From assembly GCA_023935145.1 (NCBI GenBank), contig CM043700.1, positions 24,894,001-24,958,000 on the forward strand: 64,000 nt of DNA, written 5' to 3'. Position numbers and translations under genes: made by a program. Below are positions 11,225-22,359 of this stretch, in pieces (the stretch's first letter is position 1; each line of letters starts with the position of its first letter). The notes beneath the pieces were generated by a model. It was not told the DNA's origin. It saw only the letters and a list, made by a program, of their open reading frames with translations, and searched no databases. The DNA is from Bretschneidera sinensis (lineage: Eukaryota; Streptophyta; Magnoliopsida; Brassicales; Akaniaceae).

Positions 11225-12700
11225 TGACACATTTGAACAACAAAATTGATTTGATTGCACCAGATACCTCGAAAAAGACTTGATGATCCAAACCGCTCGA
11301 GATCAACACTTTTTTCCCGCAACCAACCCCTGATAGTGTTGCAGCGCAGCTAGTGCAAATAAAGGAGGAGAACACTAAGATGAAGCAGATATATGATGCT
11401 TGCGCTGTAGGCGACGCTGAATTCACTAGTAGCTAACATTGATGCTGCTAATCAAAAAACACCTATGAGAACTGATAGGGAAACAGAGGTTCAAACATCA
11501 GATCTCCACCTCCATATGTTAACGAAAGAATTGTAGTAGATCTAGTTGGAGATAAAGTTGGACACACTAGTTCTGGTGTCAAGAACACAACGGAGAAGGA
11601 TGTTGCAGCCAATAGAGTAACTGATAAAGTAGCTGGTTTGCCAGCAAAAAGCAACCTGCCACAATTTTCCTTCAATGGAAATGTTGGAGAGAAGCAACAG
11701 AACAATTTCGTCAGTTATTGGCGGAGGAGCCACTCTACCTAGTCAGATGCATGCATATGGAGGTTTCCCTAGGACTTCATATGCAATTTTACAGCAACAA
11801 ATCTTCATTAATTAGGAGGGATGATATTAAGCGAATTTTGAAAAATACAACGAAAATATCCATGGCCATTGTGGATGAGATCGATTGGAGGCAATGTCTG
11901 TTATGTTAAAAGAAAATCCAAAAGGATATGACTTTCCTATATTTGAGAAGTACAATGGCAAAAATGGGTATGTCTGAGAGCACGTAAAGCATTTTCTGGA
12001 TACCATGGGCTATTGGAGGCATGATCAAGGTCAGAGAATTCTCAAAAAGCCTTGTTGAGAAGGATTGTATCAGCTATGCTAGACTGGAACCAGGGAGTTT
12101 TGGAAGTTGGACGGAGATGGTTAAGCAGTTCTTGCAGAAATTTTACACCATCACACGACAATTTACTTTGATTGATCTTGCTCAAGAGAGGCAAGGTCCC
12201 AATGAGAACCTAGAAGTTTACATTGAAAGATTCAGGGTGAAAACATTTGAGTGCCCAGATAAAACAAATGAAGAGATTTTCGTCAAGCTTTGCATTACGC
12301 AGATGAAAGATCAGTATAAAAGTTTCCTGGAGAATTTGGGTATCAATTCTTTCGGATCTTTATTTGAGAAAGCAAGGATAACCTATATATATATGTCAGT
12401 AGAAAGGATCCTCGGAACTAGAAGTGGCAGTGTGTAAATGGTTGTTGTGGCTGAAGACGAAAAACCAAGGAACAAAACGAAACCAAGAAGGCCAGCTCTG
12501 GATTTCCCTTGCTGAGCGGAGAAGGTGGTGGACATTGTAAAAAGATTGGATCCAAAATAATCTCTTATCGATTTACCAGAAAGAAAAAGAGAACCAACAC
12601 AGGCAAAAATCAATGGTCCCAAGCAATTCCATTATCACAGGTCACTTACGCATCATACTTATGGATGATGTGCAAAACGTCGGATAATTCATAATTAAAT
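11225..12700 (+). pseudogene. Gypsy gag remnant
   Basis: The region starts about 20 bases after the primer-site-like sequence. Three pieces are readable in different frames: an N-terminal part near 11225-11420, a middle part near 11900-12020 with the phrase YDFPIFEKYNGKNG, and 12021-12437. The last piece contains the retrotransposon gag core (a YARLEPGSFGSW stretch, an EMVKQFLQKFYT helix, and a QGPNENLEVYIERFR stretch). A later piece near 12610-12660 reads FHYHRSLTHHTY, which resembles the region before the protease in plant gypsy polyproteins. Frameshifts and stops separate all pieces, and no protease or RT was found downstream. Confidence 0.75.
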
Positions 12701-13880
12701 CTGGTCCATTTCTTGGTACAAGTGGAATTCCAATATTATCATCATTATCATCAACACAAGTTAAAAGCGATTTTGAGAGTTGCACAACCATTGCAAGATA
12801 CAAAACAATGCTCGGGGAAAGCAAATTTCTGAAAGAGGAATGTCTTAAATACAATGTCTTCTCGCCAAAATCCAAATATTTGAAGATTCAAATTCAAAAG
12901 TTAGTCATGCACATGTTGTGAAGCAAAGCCGCATGAACATGTGTCGGGGGGCTAAATGCAATTTTGTGAATTAACCACATGAAAGATAACTATTGGTTTT
13001 GTAATGACTCATCTTGCGAGGACCCACCCAAGATGATATCGTCATTTTTTTATAACAAAGCATGACTTATATGCAACAACTATTGCATTAATTTTTTTAG
13101 AGTAATTACAAACATTTGCCCCAACTTTTTGACAGAGGAGATACAACTATTTCATTTACAATACTTACAAAAATATACAAACATTTACAACCATGAATGT
13201 ATATGTGCAAGACTGATATACTATTTTACAGATATTTTTCTCTTTCCGTTTATTCTTTTCTTTTCCTCATTTCTTTCTTTCTTTCCTTTTCTGACGCCGG
13301 GCAGAATAGCGATTATTCTGCAAGCTAGTTTTCAACAGATAATTCACAGGGAAGAAAATAACACAAGAGAAAAACCCTAGAAAAAACAGAGGAACAACTC
13401 TGAATTTTATTCAAAATTATGCAAATCAATGATAATGTTTACTAAACCCTAAAACCTTATTTATAAGGTCAAGCTAAAATAGGAAAATTTAATTAAGGCC
13501 GAATTTAAAGTAATTGCAAATAAAAATAAAAAGTTTCCTAAAAACTAGTAATTGCAAATAAAATAAAAAGTTTCCTAAAAACTAAAAACTGCCAAATTGA
13601 TGGCCTAAACATCGTTTTTTGGCTTAAAAATGACGACACTTAAAAATCTAAGTTTTGCCCGGAATCTCATTTCCAATCAGACTAGGGTCTCCGGGACCCG
13701 ATCCGAGCCCGTGACCCGCTAAACGATGTAAACCGGTCTAGGTAGCCCACTTGCTATCTTTGCGCTGATCTGCCAACTCAAGGTATCTCACTGCCAACTA
13801 TGTGCTACTGACAACTCAGCATCATCTGACTCAGATCTTCCTGTATTATTTTCTTTCCTGAAGATGCCAACCACGAGGAC
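12701..13880. other. Degenerate retroelement flank, no gene
   Basis: Stops occur in all frames. The ORF at 13129-13380 is pyrimidine-tract sequence without protein character. A 40 bp phrase (TAATTGCAAATAAAAATAAAAAG and following bases) occurs twice in tandem near 13512-13575. Nothing else was recognised. Confidence 0.5.
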
Positions 13881-15690
13881 TTACCTAGATACTTACTCTG
13901 AGTCTTAAGTCAATGAATCTATCGGTCATGCCTGTGGCTTGAAATTTACTTAAATATTAGAGAATGAGCTTCACAAGCTCGATGAATTTCAATTTACTAG
14001 AAGTACTCGATTTGTATAATTTTAATCATAATTTAACCACAATTTGCATAGATAACTCAAAGCTTTTATTTGTTTATCAGTTCTCATATCACATCATTTC
14101 TCATATATTTCAATTATCATACAAATATCATTTCTGATATCATTTTCATCATATCTTCTTCACAATTACCTCATCATGGGGTTCACATTCATTTCATCAG
14201 AATACTTATAATCATCTTGATGTTTCAACATTTCAATAATTGAAAATAAATAAACATGAATGAATAAATCATTTCTTCTCACTTCAACATCTCATCATTT
14301 CATTTTCTTTATCATATCTCATCTATATTATCACAAATATGGGTAATTTCATCCTTTATACTAGTCTTTAGTATAGCTTTTGAAGATGTTTCCCCATATA
14401 TCGACATATTTATATCCAAACTAGCCATGGTTATGGTCTTCCCTGAAACCACACACTCCATCTCTCTAGTGGTCTCAACAATGCATATGAACAATTACAT
14501 ACAAGCAGACATAATATATCATCATATTATTCAAATCATTTTCTTTTCATAAAATCTCCAATTCATCATAATAATTCAATCTACGAGTATCACTTATCTT
14601 TTTAAAGATATACTTTTCATCAATTCTCATTTTTGTCATAAGAATTTACTTATCCTTTCAATGATATAATTTCATCATATGGTCATATATTCATATTTTC
14701 AATCATATCATGAATCATACCTCTTTTTAATCATCTAATTAATACATATATCATGTATTTAATCAAATCAAACATATTCATAATATATTCAATAGTTTTT
14801 CTCATAATATTATTCATTTTAAGTTTTATTTATATATTTAGTTCTTCTCGCTTGCTAACAGTAAACTGAACTCACCATGTAGCACTAACGCTATCCGTGG
14901 ATCACCTCCTTGCCTTTGGCACTCCTCTCAACAATATCACCAAATTGCTCACCACCACCTAACGAGAATATTTTTTTCAATTTCACTATCTCATAATTTA
15001 ATTTAAACCTTGTAATGGGTTAAGTTCAAGAATATGTATGCATGTTCATCTTAACTCTAAATTTCAATTTGATGAAATTCTTTTTTCTTTTAGTTTGAAC
15101 CCAATTCAAATACTTTTTAGTAAAAGTACAAGAACTTAATTCTAAAAAATCGAAATCTTACAATAAAAATTCTTGAAATTTACCTTTCCAAACTTTATCC
15201 TCAAATTTCCTAAAATCCTTCCATGATTCAATCAGTTTTTAACATTGGATTATGAAATCCTTAAGTTTTGTAGTATTTTAGGAGATTTTCTAAAGAGAGA
15301 AAACTATGTTCAAAACGTACGAAAATGATTTTAAACGTCTCAAAGTCCTTTTTATATGAAATTTTTTGTCTAATCGGTTGACAACCCAGCCAATTGGTTG
15401 GTTATTAATGCATTTTCGAGATTTACAAGTGAAAACACTCAAGTAATTACCAGCTGACTGACCGGTCAACCGGTCGGGTTACCAACCGATAACCCAATCA
15501 ATCGGTCCACCCCTCACTAGCCAATCGCCTAATCGACCGGTTGGGTTACCAACGGATCAGTTGATCGACTAGTTCACCCTACCAGCCGACCGCCAAACAT
15601 CCAAACCATTGGTCGACTAACTAGCCGACCGGTCCAATCGATCGGTTACCCCCACCAGTCGATCCATTGGTCGACTGTTTTCCCCTTTTT
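13881..15690 (-). repeat. Old gypsy LTR relative, inverted to the solo LTR at 32.3 kb
   Basis: Read on the minus strand, two blocks match the solo LTR. One is around 14855-14915 (GAGGTGATCCACGGATAGCG and following, against 32960-33000). The other is around 13950-14010 (AAGCTTGTGAAGCTCAT-type, against 33990). A TATA-like TTCATATAAAAAGG (minus, about 15343-15356) lies just downstream of a dyad-rich block (15370-15690) full of ACCGGT, GGTCGACT and AACCGG motifs. The copy is diverged and its exact ends are not visible. Confidence 0.65.
15370..15690. repeat. Cluster of CGACCGGT / GGTCGACT dyad motifs
   Basis: At least fifteen copies of short motifs built on ACCGGT, CAATCGGT and GGTCGACT occur in about 320 bp, many of them self-complementary. 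The block is upstream, in the minus-strand sense, of the TATA-like element of the old LTR. Composition is strikingly GC-richer than both flanks. Confidence 0.8.
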
Positions 15691-16682
15691 GTATTTTAAA
15701 ATTTTATTATTTCTTCCTTGTATATTTTCTAACTCTTTTTCTTCAATGTATTCAAACTCTTTCTTCAAAAATGGTTTCAAAATCAAATATCAAATTACAT
15801 GTATGCATGATAAATATATGTAACTTCACAGTTTACCAATTTACTCTTACATTAAGGGTATAAGCCTTACAGATTTGACCAAGACACCTCAAAGGGTTTG
15901 TGACAAAACCCACCAAACAAACGTCTTTGGGACTCTTTATTAAGGGTGTAGTTTGGATTGTTACGTCATAGGTTAGGTCTATGGAAACTCAAACCTATGC
16001 ATTTTAAGAGTCTCTTACATTGGACGCCCTGTTAATTTGCTCATAACATTTAAAAAATAACAGAATTGGACACTTATCTAGCTTAGTGCACTTGGTGGAA
16101 AGTATCAAATTAAGTCTTGTTAAAAGATAAGCTCAACTCTTCTCGCTCAAAATCTATGACAAATGCGACCTTTCTCTCTTCCAGAATGAGAATTGAAGTT
16201 TGTACTGTTTAAATTGTAATTTGTATGATTCAATTTGTGGATTTTATGATTTTATCTCTATTTCGCAAAAATTGAACATATATATATATATATATATACT
16301 TCTCAATACTATTTATTAGAGCAGACATGGAAAGGGACTCAAGCCTAACAGGCATTGCAGTCCGTTATCAAGTTGGCTAAGTCGACAACGAAGAGATACT
16401 AATAATGTTGTGGTTTCTCATCTTCTCTGGTGTCCTCATATCAAGGGGGCTTTTATTGAGTTTGTCGTCTTCCAATGTTTTCTTACTGCAAGCAAATAAT
16501 CAGTTCTTAATACCAAGATACAGTTACAAACTGTAAATTAATTATGGTTCGCAATCTTTCTTTTTTGTCAAATCTGCTGCATTTTAAGGTATAAGGATAT
16601 TCATGTTAAGAATTCAATCATCTGAAATGTTAAGATTATGAAATTATTTTATTAACTTGAGGTTTGAGAATAATCATTTGCA
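15691..16682. other. Spacer with LTR tail and AT microsatellite
   Basis: Contains the 16225-16275 segment that matches the LTR end at 11136-11186, directly followed by an (AT)n tract at about 16278-16299. No coding sequence was recognised. Confidence 0.55.
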
Positions 16683-17000
16683 GGTTTTAAATAGAGGCCG
16701 CAATGCAACATAGTGGCTGTTATATAGTGGTTGCGGTAGGTGTTGTGATCGCTATCCTTTCCTATTTGAGGGAGAATGGTATTCACGTACAGTTATAACG
16801 TTGTGTCATGGCCACAACAAACAGTATAAAGATTCGTGGAGATTACAATGGATCGCAACAACCAATTCACAGTCGTAATGTCTGCGACCCACTTTTTAGG
16901 TTGTGTGAAATTGAAAAAATTTATGACGGAATTTTAAATTCATATTTTAACACCCACACTGTTCAAACCGAGATAAACGGGACCGCAATTTAAAAAACAT
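16683..17000. mobile_element. MITE-like element with GCGGTC-type inverted ends
   Basis: The left end reads GTTTTAAATAGAGGCCGCAA. The reverse complement of the right end reads GTTTTTTAAATTGCGGTCCC. Ends of this AAATTGCGG kind are common in plant MITEs, and a related fragment lies near 63150-63280. No target-site duplication was evident. The ORF 16808-16993 lies inside it and is not supported as a gene. Confidence 0.5.
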
Positions 17001-17476
17001 GGTACTGGGGCAGCTTTCAACCATACATGTGCGTCTACTAAAAAGACCTCAAAGCCAACAACGGTTTGGCACAAACTGACATAAATATCCCATATGCTAG
17101 TAGAGATAAGAATCTAACAAATCTTGATCATAGTATTGTTCTCCTAATTGACTGTAGATAAGAATCTAATTAACAAATCTTGATTAAATTAACTCCTTTA
17201 ACTTTTTTCTCCTGGCTAATTGATTCTCCATACATGATTTCTTTTTGTCTTACTTTAATTTTATTTTTCAATGCATATAAATATCCTAATTACTCATAAT
17301 AGAGTTGAAACTCCTTTATATACGAGAAGGAGATAGTGGGCGCGTATAGACAAAGTTCAAAACACTCGCAATATTGCAGTATGCACAAAACTACCTTGAG
17401 TGCTTGAGGTTAATTTTTTTCTTTTTTCTTTTACACTTAACAGTTAACACCTTGAATTTCTCTGCTTTTGACTTAA
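17001..17476. other. Spacer, nothing recognised
   Basis: AT-rich, no ORF of note. Near 17100-17200 the phrase AGATAAGAATCTAA and a neighbouring TTGATTAAATT-type phrase repeat, suggesting a local duplication. Confidence 0.5.
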
Positions 17477-17481
17477 AGACT

Positions 17482-18561
17482 TGTTAAAATAAAGAAAGAC
17501 AGGTTGAAGAATTCTTTATGTTATTGATATGTTATGAAACACGAATACAAGTCTATATATGGAACTTAAGAATATAAAACTTAATAAAAATAGAAAACTT
17601 AGAGTTATAATAAATCAAGAAACTAAACTAATTAGCAAACTAATACATATGAAATTAGGAAACTACTATTGCAATAGAAATCATATATGTTAACAGTGCT
17701 CCCCAAACTCAATGTGCTAAAATGAAAATCAACTTGAGTTTGTAAACCGAATCAAATAAGCACCGAGAAGAACAAACTTCAATGAAGAACTCTGCAGGTT
17801 GATACCAAGTTTTGATGAGAACTCTATGGAAGTAACTCCTCCTTACATGAAGTTCACCTCTTTGCATGTGCTTTCGCTGGAAATAAGAAGAATGACCCAA
17901 CTATAAGTCAAGATTGGGTGAAGATTATCGAGGGATACAGAAATAAGAGGATTACTTGGTTTCAAGAGAGAACTTGAAAGTTGATGTGGTAGAAAATGTG
18001 ACAGTTGAGTTACGAGTGGTGGAGTTTGGCAGGACTCAGAACAGAATCACGAGTCGCGGAGCTTGGTAGAACCCGAACGTATCATGGGTTGAAGAGCAGA
18101 TATAGCGGAAAGAAACAGGTCATCAGACTTGATCTGGTCAATATTTCCGATGAAGGGTCATCGATGAAGGTTCACAGGTTGAGAGGGAGAATTTGCATTT
18201 TTTTTAGAAGAATTATGTGTGTTATAGTCTAGAACAAAAAGGAAATAAGCTATGTCCGGATGAGCGGCATTAGGCTATGCGTCGAAATTGCGAAAACTCA
18301 AAAGACGACTCTCAAAACAGGATTAATAACTTTGATACCGTGTTAAAATAAAGAAAAATTGGAGAAGAATTCTTTATATTATTGATTTTTGTGAAACATT
18401 AATACAAACCTATATATAGAGCCTAAGAATATAAAACCTAATAGAAATAAGAAATCTAAGGTTATAATAAATCAGGAAACTAAACTAATTAGGAAACTAA
18501 TACATGAGAAATTAATAAACTAATATTGCAATAAAAATAGGAAATATCATATACGTGAACA
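17482..18561 (-). mobile_element. TRIM-like mini LTR retrotransposon (1080 bp)
   Basis: Two direct terminal repeats (17482-17695, 214 bp; 18341-18561, 221 bp) start TGTTAAAATAAAG and end in ACA. The exact 5 bp duplication AGACT flanks the element at 17477-17481 and 18562-18566. On the minus strand, directly inside the right repeat, is CGGTATCAAAG, close to the tRNA-Met primer site. Inside the left repeat is a G-rich tract (TTTGGGGAGCAC), the polypurine tract. The 645 bp interior encodes nothing recognisable. Size and lack of coding match terminal-repeat retrotransposons in miniature. Confidence 0.9.
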
Positions 18562-18565
18562 AGAC

Positions 18566-18998
18566 TATTAAAAAGATAGTTGAGTGAAGAATTATTCAAA
18601 AGCCGAAGTTGATGAAGAAACGCTCAAATATACTTTTTATATTCTAACACGCCTTCTCACTTGCAAGTTGATGAACTTAAACGTGGACCTCGATGTAAAA
18701 TAGTGATGCAAACCGAAAAATGATTAATGGGTTTCGCACAGTAACCCAACACATGAATCTAATTGTAAGATTGTTGTGCAAACGGAACAAAAATTTATGA
18801 GTTTCGTATAGGCCCAAATGTACGTCGGCAAAGCACTCAGTGAATAATAAACGAAAATGAAGGTTTCTAGGATCTGAAATCATAACCTCAAACTCTAATA
18901 TAACGTTAAAGAAACAGTTGGATGATCAATTATTATTCCAAAAGCTTAAGTTGATGAAAAGAAGAAAAAAAAATACTCAAATATTCTTTTATTGTCTG
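18566..18998 (-). mobile_element. Second, shorter TRIM-like element, 3' edge cut by the copia element
   Basis: An imperfect direct repeat of about 85-95 bp occurs at 18566-18649 and 18903-18998; both copies carry AAAAGC..AAGTTGATGAA and a CTCAAATAT phrase. On the minus strand a purine-rich tract (CTTGCAAGTGAGAAGGCG) lies directly inside the left repeat. A partial primer-site-like TATTAGAG sits inside the right repeat. The copia LTR begins at 18999 exactly where the right repeat should finish. No coding capacity. Confidence 0.65.
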
Positions 18999-20162
18999 TG
19001 TTGACCCGTATTTGATTTTAATAATGACAAAACACTACTTAATTTGCACTAACAGTTTTATCTAAGTATTTAAGAGGTAAAAGTATTCAGTTTAGAAACA
19101 AGATACAAGATCCCGATACATTCAGACACCAAAAGAAGACAAAAGATCTAGAATAGGCACTAAGGTAATTGAATCAGTCTGTAAATATCTAAATTCAATT
19201 ACTTAGCTTGATCTATGGCTCAATTTAAAAAAGACTTTGACAAAACTATAATACAAAAAGTTTCTAAGTCAAAAACTGTTTTGAAACATGAAAACTGGGT
19301 TGAAGGACAACCCAGTCAACCCAGTCGACTGGGATATGAGACAATAAGTTCCCAGTCGACTGGTACTAAGGACCCAGTGGACTGGTAACTTCACCCAGTC
19401 GATTGGTCCTATGACCCAGTCGACTGGTACTTTCCCTAAGCCTAAAAGTGAAGATTTTTCACTTGACCTAGTCGACTGGTACAAGAACCCAGTCGACTGG
19501 TAATTCAAAAATATGACCGTTTGAGACGCGGGACTTGAACATTTAATGCCTCAAACCTACCAAGTTAGTTTCAAACGACCATATTAACTCAAGGCTATAT
19601 AAACCCACTTCAATGAGCATTTAAACAAGGAAGATAGCACATTCAATTCATCATATAGCTTATTAATTCTCAAAAGCTTTGAAAAATTCATTGTAAGTCA
19701 TTTTTCAAGCTTGTTATTGAAAGAGAAATATTATTCATTTGTAAAAAGCATTCATTGCTATCTCTCTAGCATTTACTTTATAGTTAATACAATTTATTAT
19801 AAAGAGAAAGAGTTGGTGTAACTCTTAGAGTGTTTAAGATTAAACATTTCGGTGATAACTTCCGTGAGGAAGAGATTATTGTAAGGTTTGTGAAACACCT
19901 GCGAAGTTGCTCGACTAATTATTAGTGGATTACTTCAAGAAAGTTCCTTGAAGAGAGTGGACGTAGGGTTGGAGAGATTCTGATATTGCCGAACCACTAT
20001 AAACAGAGTTTGTATTTTTTCTTCCTTAAGTCATTTATTTACAAACGTATTATTTAATTGTGTGCATTGCTTATCAAACTGTTTTAAAAACTTGCAAGTT
20101 AATTACTAAAACGTTTTTAAAACCTAATTCATCTCCCTCTTGGGTTTAAACCTTGGTTTACA
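18999..20162 (+). repeat. 5' LTR of the copia element, with palindrome cluster
   Basis: The LTR is 1164 bp. Seven copies of a CCAGTCGACTGG-type palindrome (some with one change) lie between about 19320 and 19500. A TATA box (GCTATATAAAC) follows at 19594-19604. The palindromes are thus in U3, directly upstream of the promoter. The minus-strand ORF at 19269-19508 is only these repeats read in frame. Confidence 0.92.
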
Positions 20163-20164
20163 AT

Positions 20165-20176
20165 TGGTATCAGAGC
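20165..20176 (+). other. Primer-binding site, tRNA-iMet
   Basis: TGGTATCAGAGC, an exact match to the usual copia primer site, lies two bases after the LTR end. Confidence 0.95.
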
Positions 20177-20217
20177 TTCGTACTTAATTTCAGGCTTAAA
20201 ATCCTTGAGGTGATCTG

Positions 20218-22359
20218 ATGGTGTTTAATAGCTATACCGAAGGTCATTCTTATGCTATACCGAAGGTCATTCTTATGCTAGACCTTCTTTTTTCAATGGC
20301 TCAAAATATAACTACTGGAAAAATAAAATGAAAATCTTTGTTGAAGGACAAGATTACAATTTATGGAGAGTCATTAAGGAAGGACCTAGAATTCCTACAA
20401 AGGAAATAACTATTGGAAAAATCAATCATACAATGCCTAAACTCCAAACTGAGTTCAATGAAAAAGATTGTAGAATGATGTCTCTAAATAGTAGAGCCAC
20501 TAGTATATTACATTGTGCTTTAGATATTTCTGAGTATAATAAAGTTTCTTCATGTGTTTCTGCTAAAGAGATTTGGGATAAATTACAAGTTACATATGAA
20601 GGCACTAGCGAAGTGAAAAGTCAAAAATTTATATGCTAGTGTTAGAATATGAATCATTCAAAATATCTCCCAATGAAACTATTTCTCAAATGCACTCATG
20701 TTTTACCATTATTGTAAACGGTTTAAAGCTTCTTGGTAGGAACATTGAGGAGTTTGAGCTAACAAAGAAGATCTTAAGATATTTATCATCCACTTGGAAA
20801 GCAAAAAAGACGGTCATAACGAAGGCCAAAGATCTCGACAAACTTGATGTTGAAACACTCATTGGATCACTATTGACATATAAGATGGAGGAAATGAATC
20901 TCATTGTCAATGATGATGAAAAGAAGAAAAAGGTGGTTGCTCTCAAAGCCTCTACAAGCAACAAAGATGAAGAGAATAAAGAAGAGGATGAGAGCAGCGA
21001 AGAAGATAGTGAGATGGCATTAATCACCAAAAAGTTTCACAAGTTCTTGAAAAAAAGCAAGAAACCTTACATAAGGGAATCCACTCCAAAAATAGAACCT
21101 CATATATGTTTCGGTTGCAAGAAGCCTGGTCATATCAAGGCCGATTGTCCAACAACAAGAAAACCTTATAAGAGCTTCAAAAAGAAAGCCATGGTTGCAA
21201 CCACATGGAGTGATGACAAAGAGGAAGAAACTTTGGACAATGAAGTTGGATACGATGAGATTACCAACCTATGCTTGATGGCAACCGACAATGAGAATGA
21301 TATATCAATTTCTTCCCCTTCTAATAAAAATAACGTTGTTAGTAGTAGTGAAGAATTAATTGAGGTTATAAATGAAATGTATGAAGAATTGAAGAAATTC
21401 GATTCTAAGAATATTACCCTAACAAAGGAAGTCTCATCTCTTTCTAAAGAAATGGAAGGCTTAAAGGAATAAAAAGAAAAACTATCTTCCATGCTTTATG
21501 ACTCTTCACAAGATTTTTTAAAAAATGAAAATGAAATTTTAAAGAAGAAAATAATAGAATTGAATAGCACCATATATAGACTTATGCTTGGACAAGAAAA
21601 GCTAGATGAAGTGTTATCTAGTCAAAGGTTAAATGGAGGAAAATCCAGCTTGGGTTATTCTCCATTAGGCAAGCAAAAGTCAAAAGAGACTTTGTTCATG
21701 AAAACAACATGTATAAATGAAACCTCCACTTCCAAGGCCACAAGCAAGATTAAAAGCACTCATTCAATATATGTTAGTAGGTTTAAGAATGAAAATTTAA
21801 ATTCTAATGCATATACTAGAGATAAGCATCCTAGAAATACTCATGCATATATGTATACTCACTCAAGAAATGAAAATGCTAGGAATAATCATTCAAAGAA
21901 TGCACATACTAGAAATACACATCCTAGGAACTATCATCATGTATATCTAGAGATAATGTGTATGCTCGTAACTTGCATGGTAAAAGTGGACATCCTAGGA
22001 ATTACCATCATGTGCATCCTAGAGATAGTATGTATGCTCATAATGCTACAAGTGCATATTTTATAAATTATCGTCATACCATTCCTAGAGATAACATGCG
22101 TGTTCATAATTTTCATAATAGAAACATGTATTCTATGATTGCTTATCCAAGGAACTATAGACATGCACATTTAAGAAATCTTAGAAACTTTAATAACTAT
22201 TATCCTAGGATTTTGCATCATCAACATGTCTACAAGTATAGAGAACTTATAATATTAAGAAAGTATGGGTCCCGAAAGGAACCGTATTTTCTAGGACTAA
22301 CCCCAAAAGACCCAACAAATTTTGGGTACTTAAAAGTGCAATTGTATATCCTTGTGTAA
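20218..22359 (+). pseudogene. Copia gag (Sirevirus-like), frameshifted
   Basis: The start is placed at ATG 20218 because the N-terminal phrase before a duplication fits the family. An exact 23 bp tandem duplication (20231-20276) then shifts the frame. The gag core runs in 20328-20639 and, after a second shift, 20633-21472. The zinc knuckle CFGCKKPGHIKADC (about 21108-21149, CX2CX4HX4C) is intact. A TAA at 21470 ends this piece. Downstream frames (21491-22066, 21958-22359) encode a coiled-coil-like stretch and then an Asn/His/Arg-rich repeat tract. Long gag C-termini with coiled coil are known in Sireviruses. The frame changes make it non-functional. Confidence 0.85.
21920..22045 (+). repeat. 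Tandem repeat in the gag C-terminal region
   Basis: Two units of about 71 bp begin CATCCTAGGAA at 21920 and 21991. They encode HPRNYHH-type phrases, with weaker copies on both sides. Because 71 is not a multiple of three, the second unit is read in another frame, which matches the frame switch seen here. Confidence 0.7.

Noticed and set aside
18005..18232. 75-codon plus ORF in the TRIM interior
   Set aside because: No similarity recognised and on the strand opposite to the element's transcript.
19269..19508. Minus ORF rich in PVDWV-type repeats
   Set aside because: It is the palindrome cluster of the copia LTR read in frame; the other LTR has a broken version.
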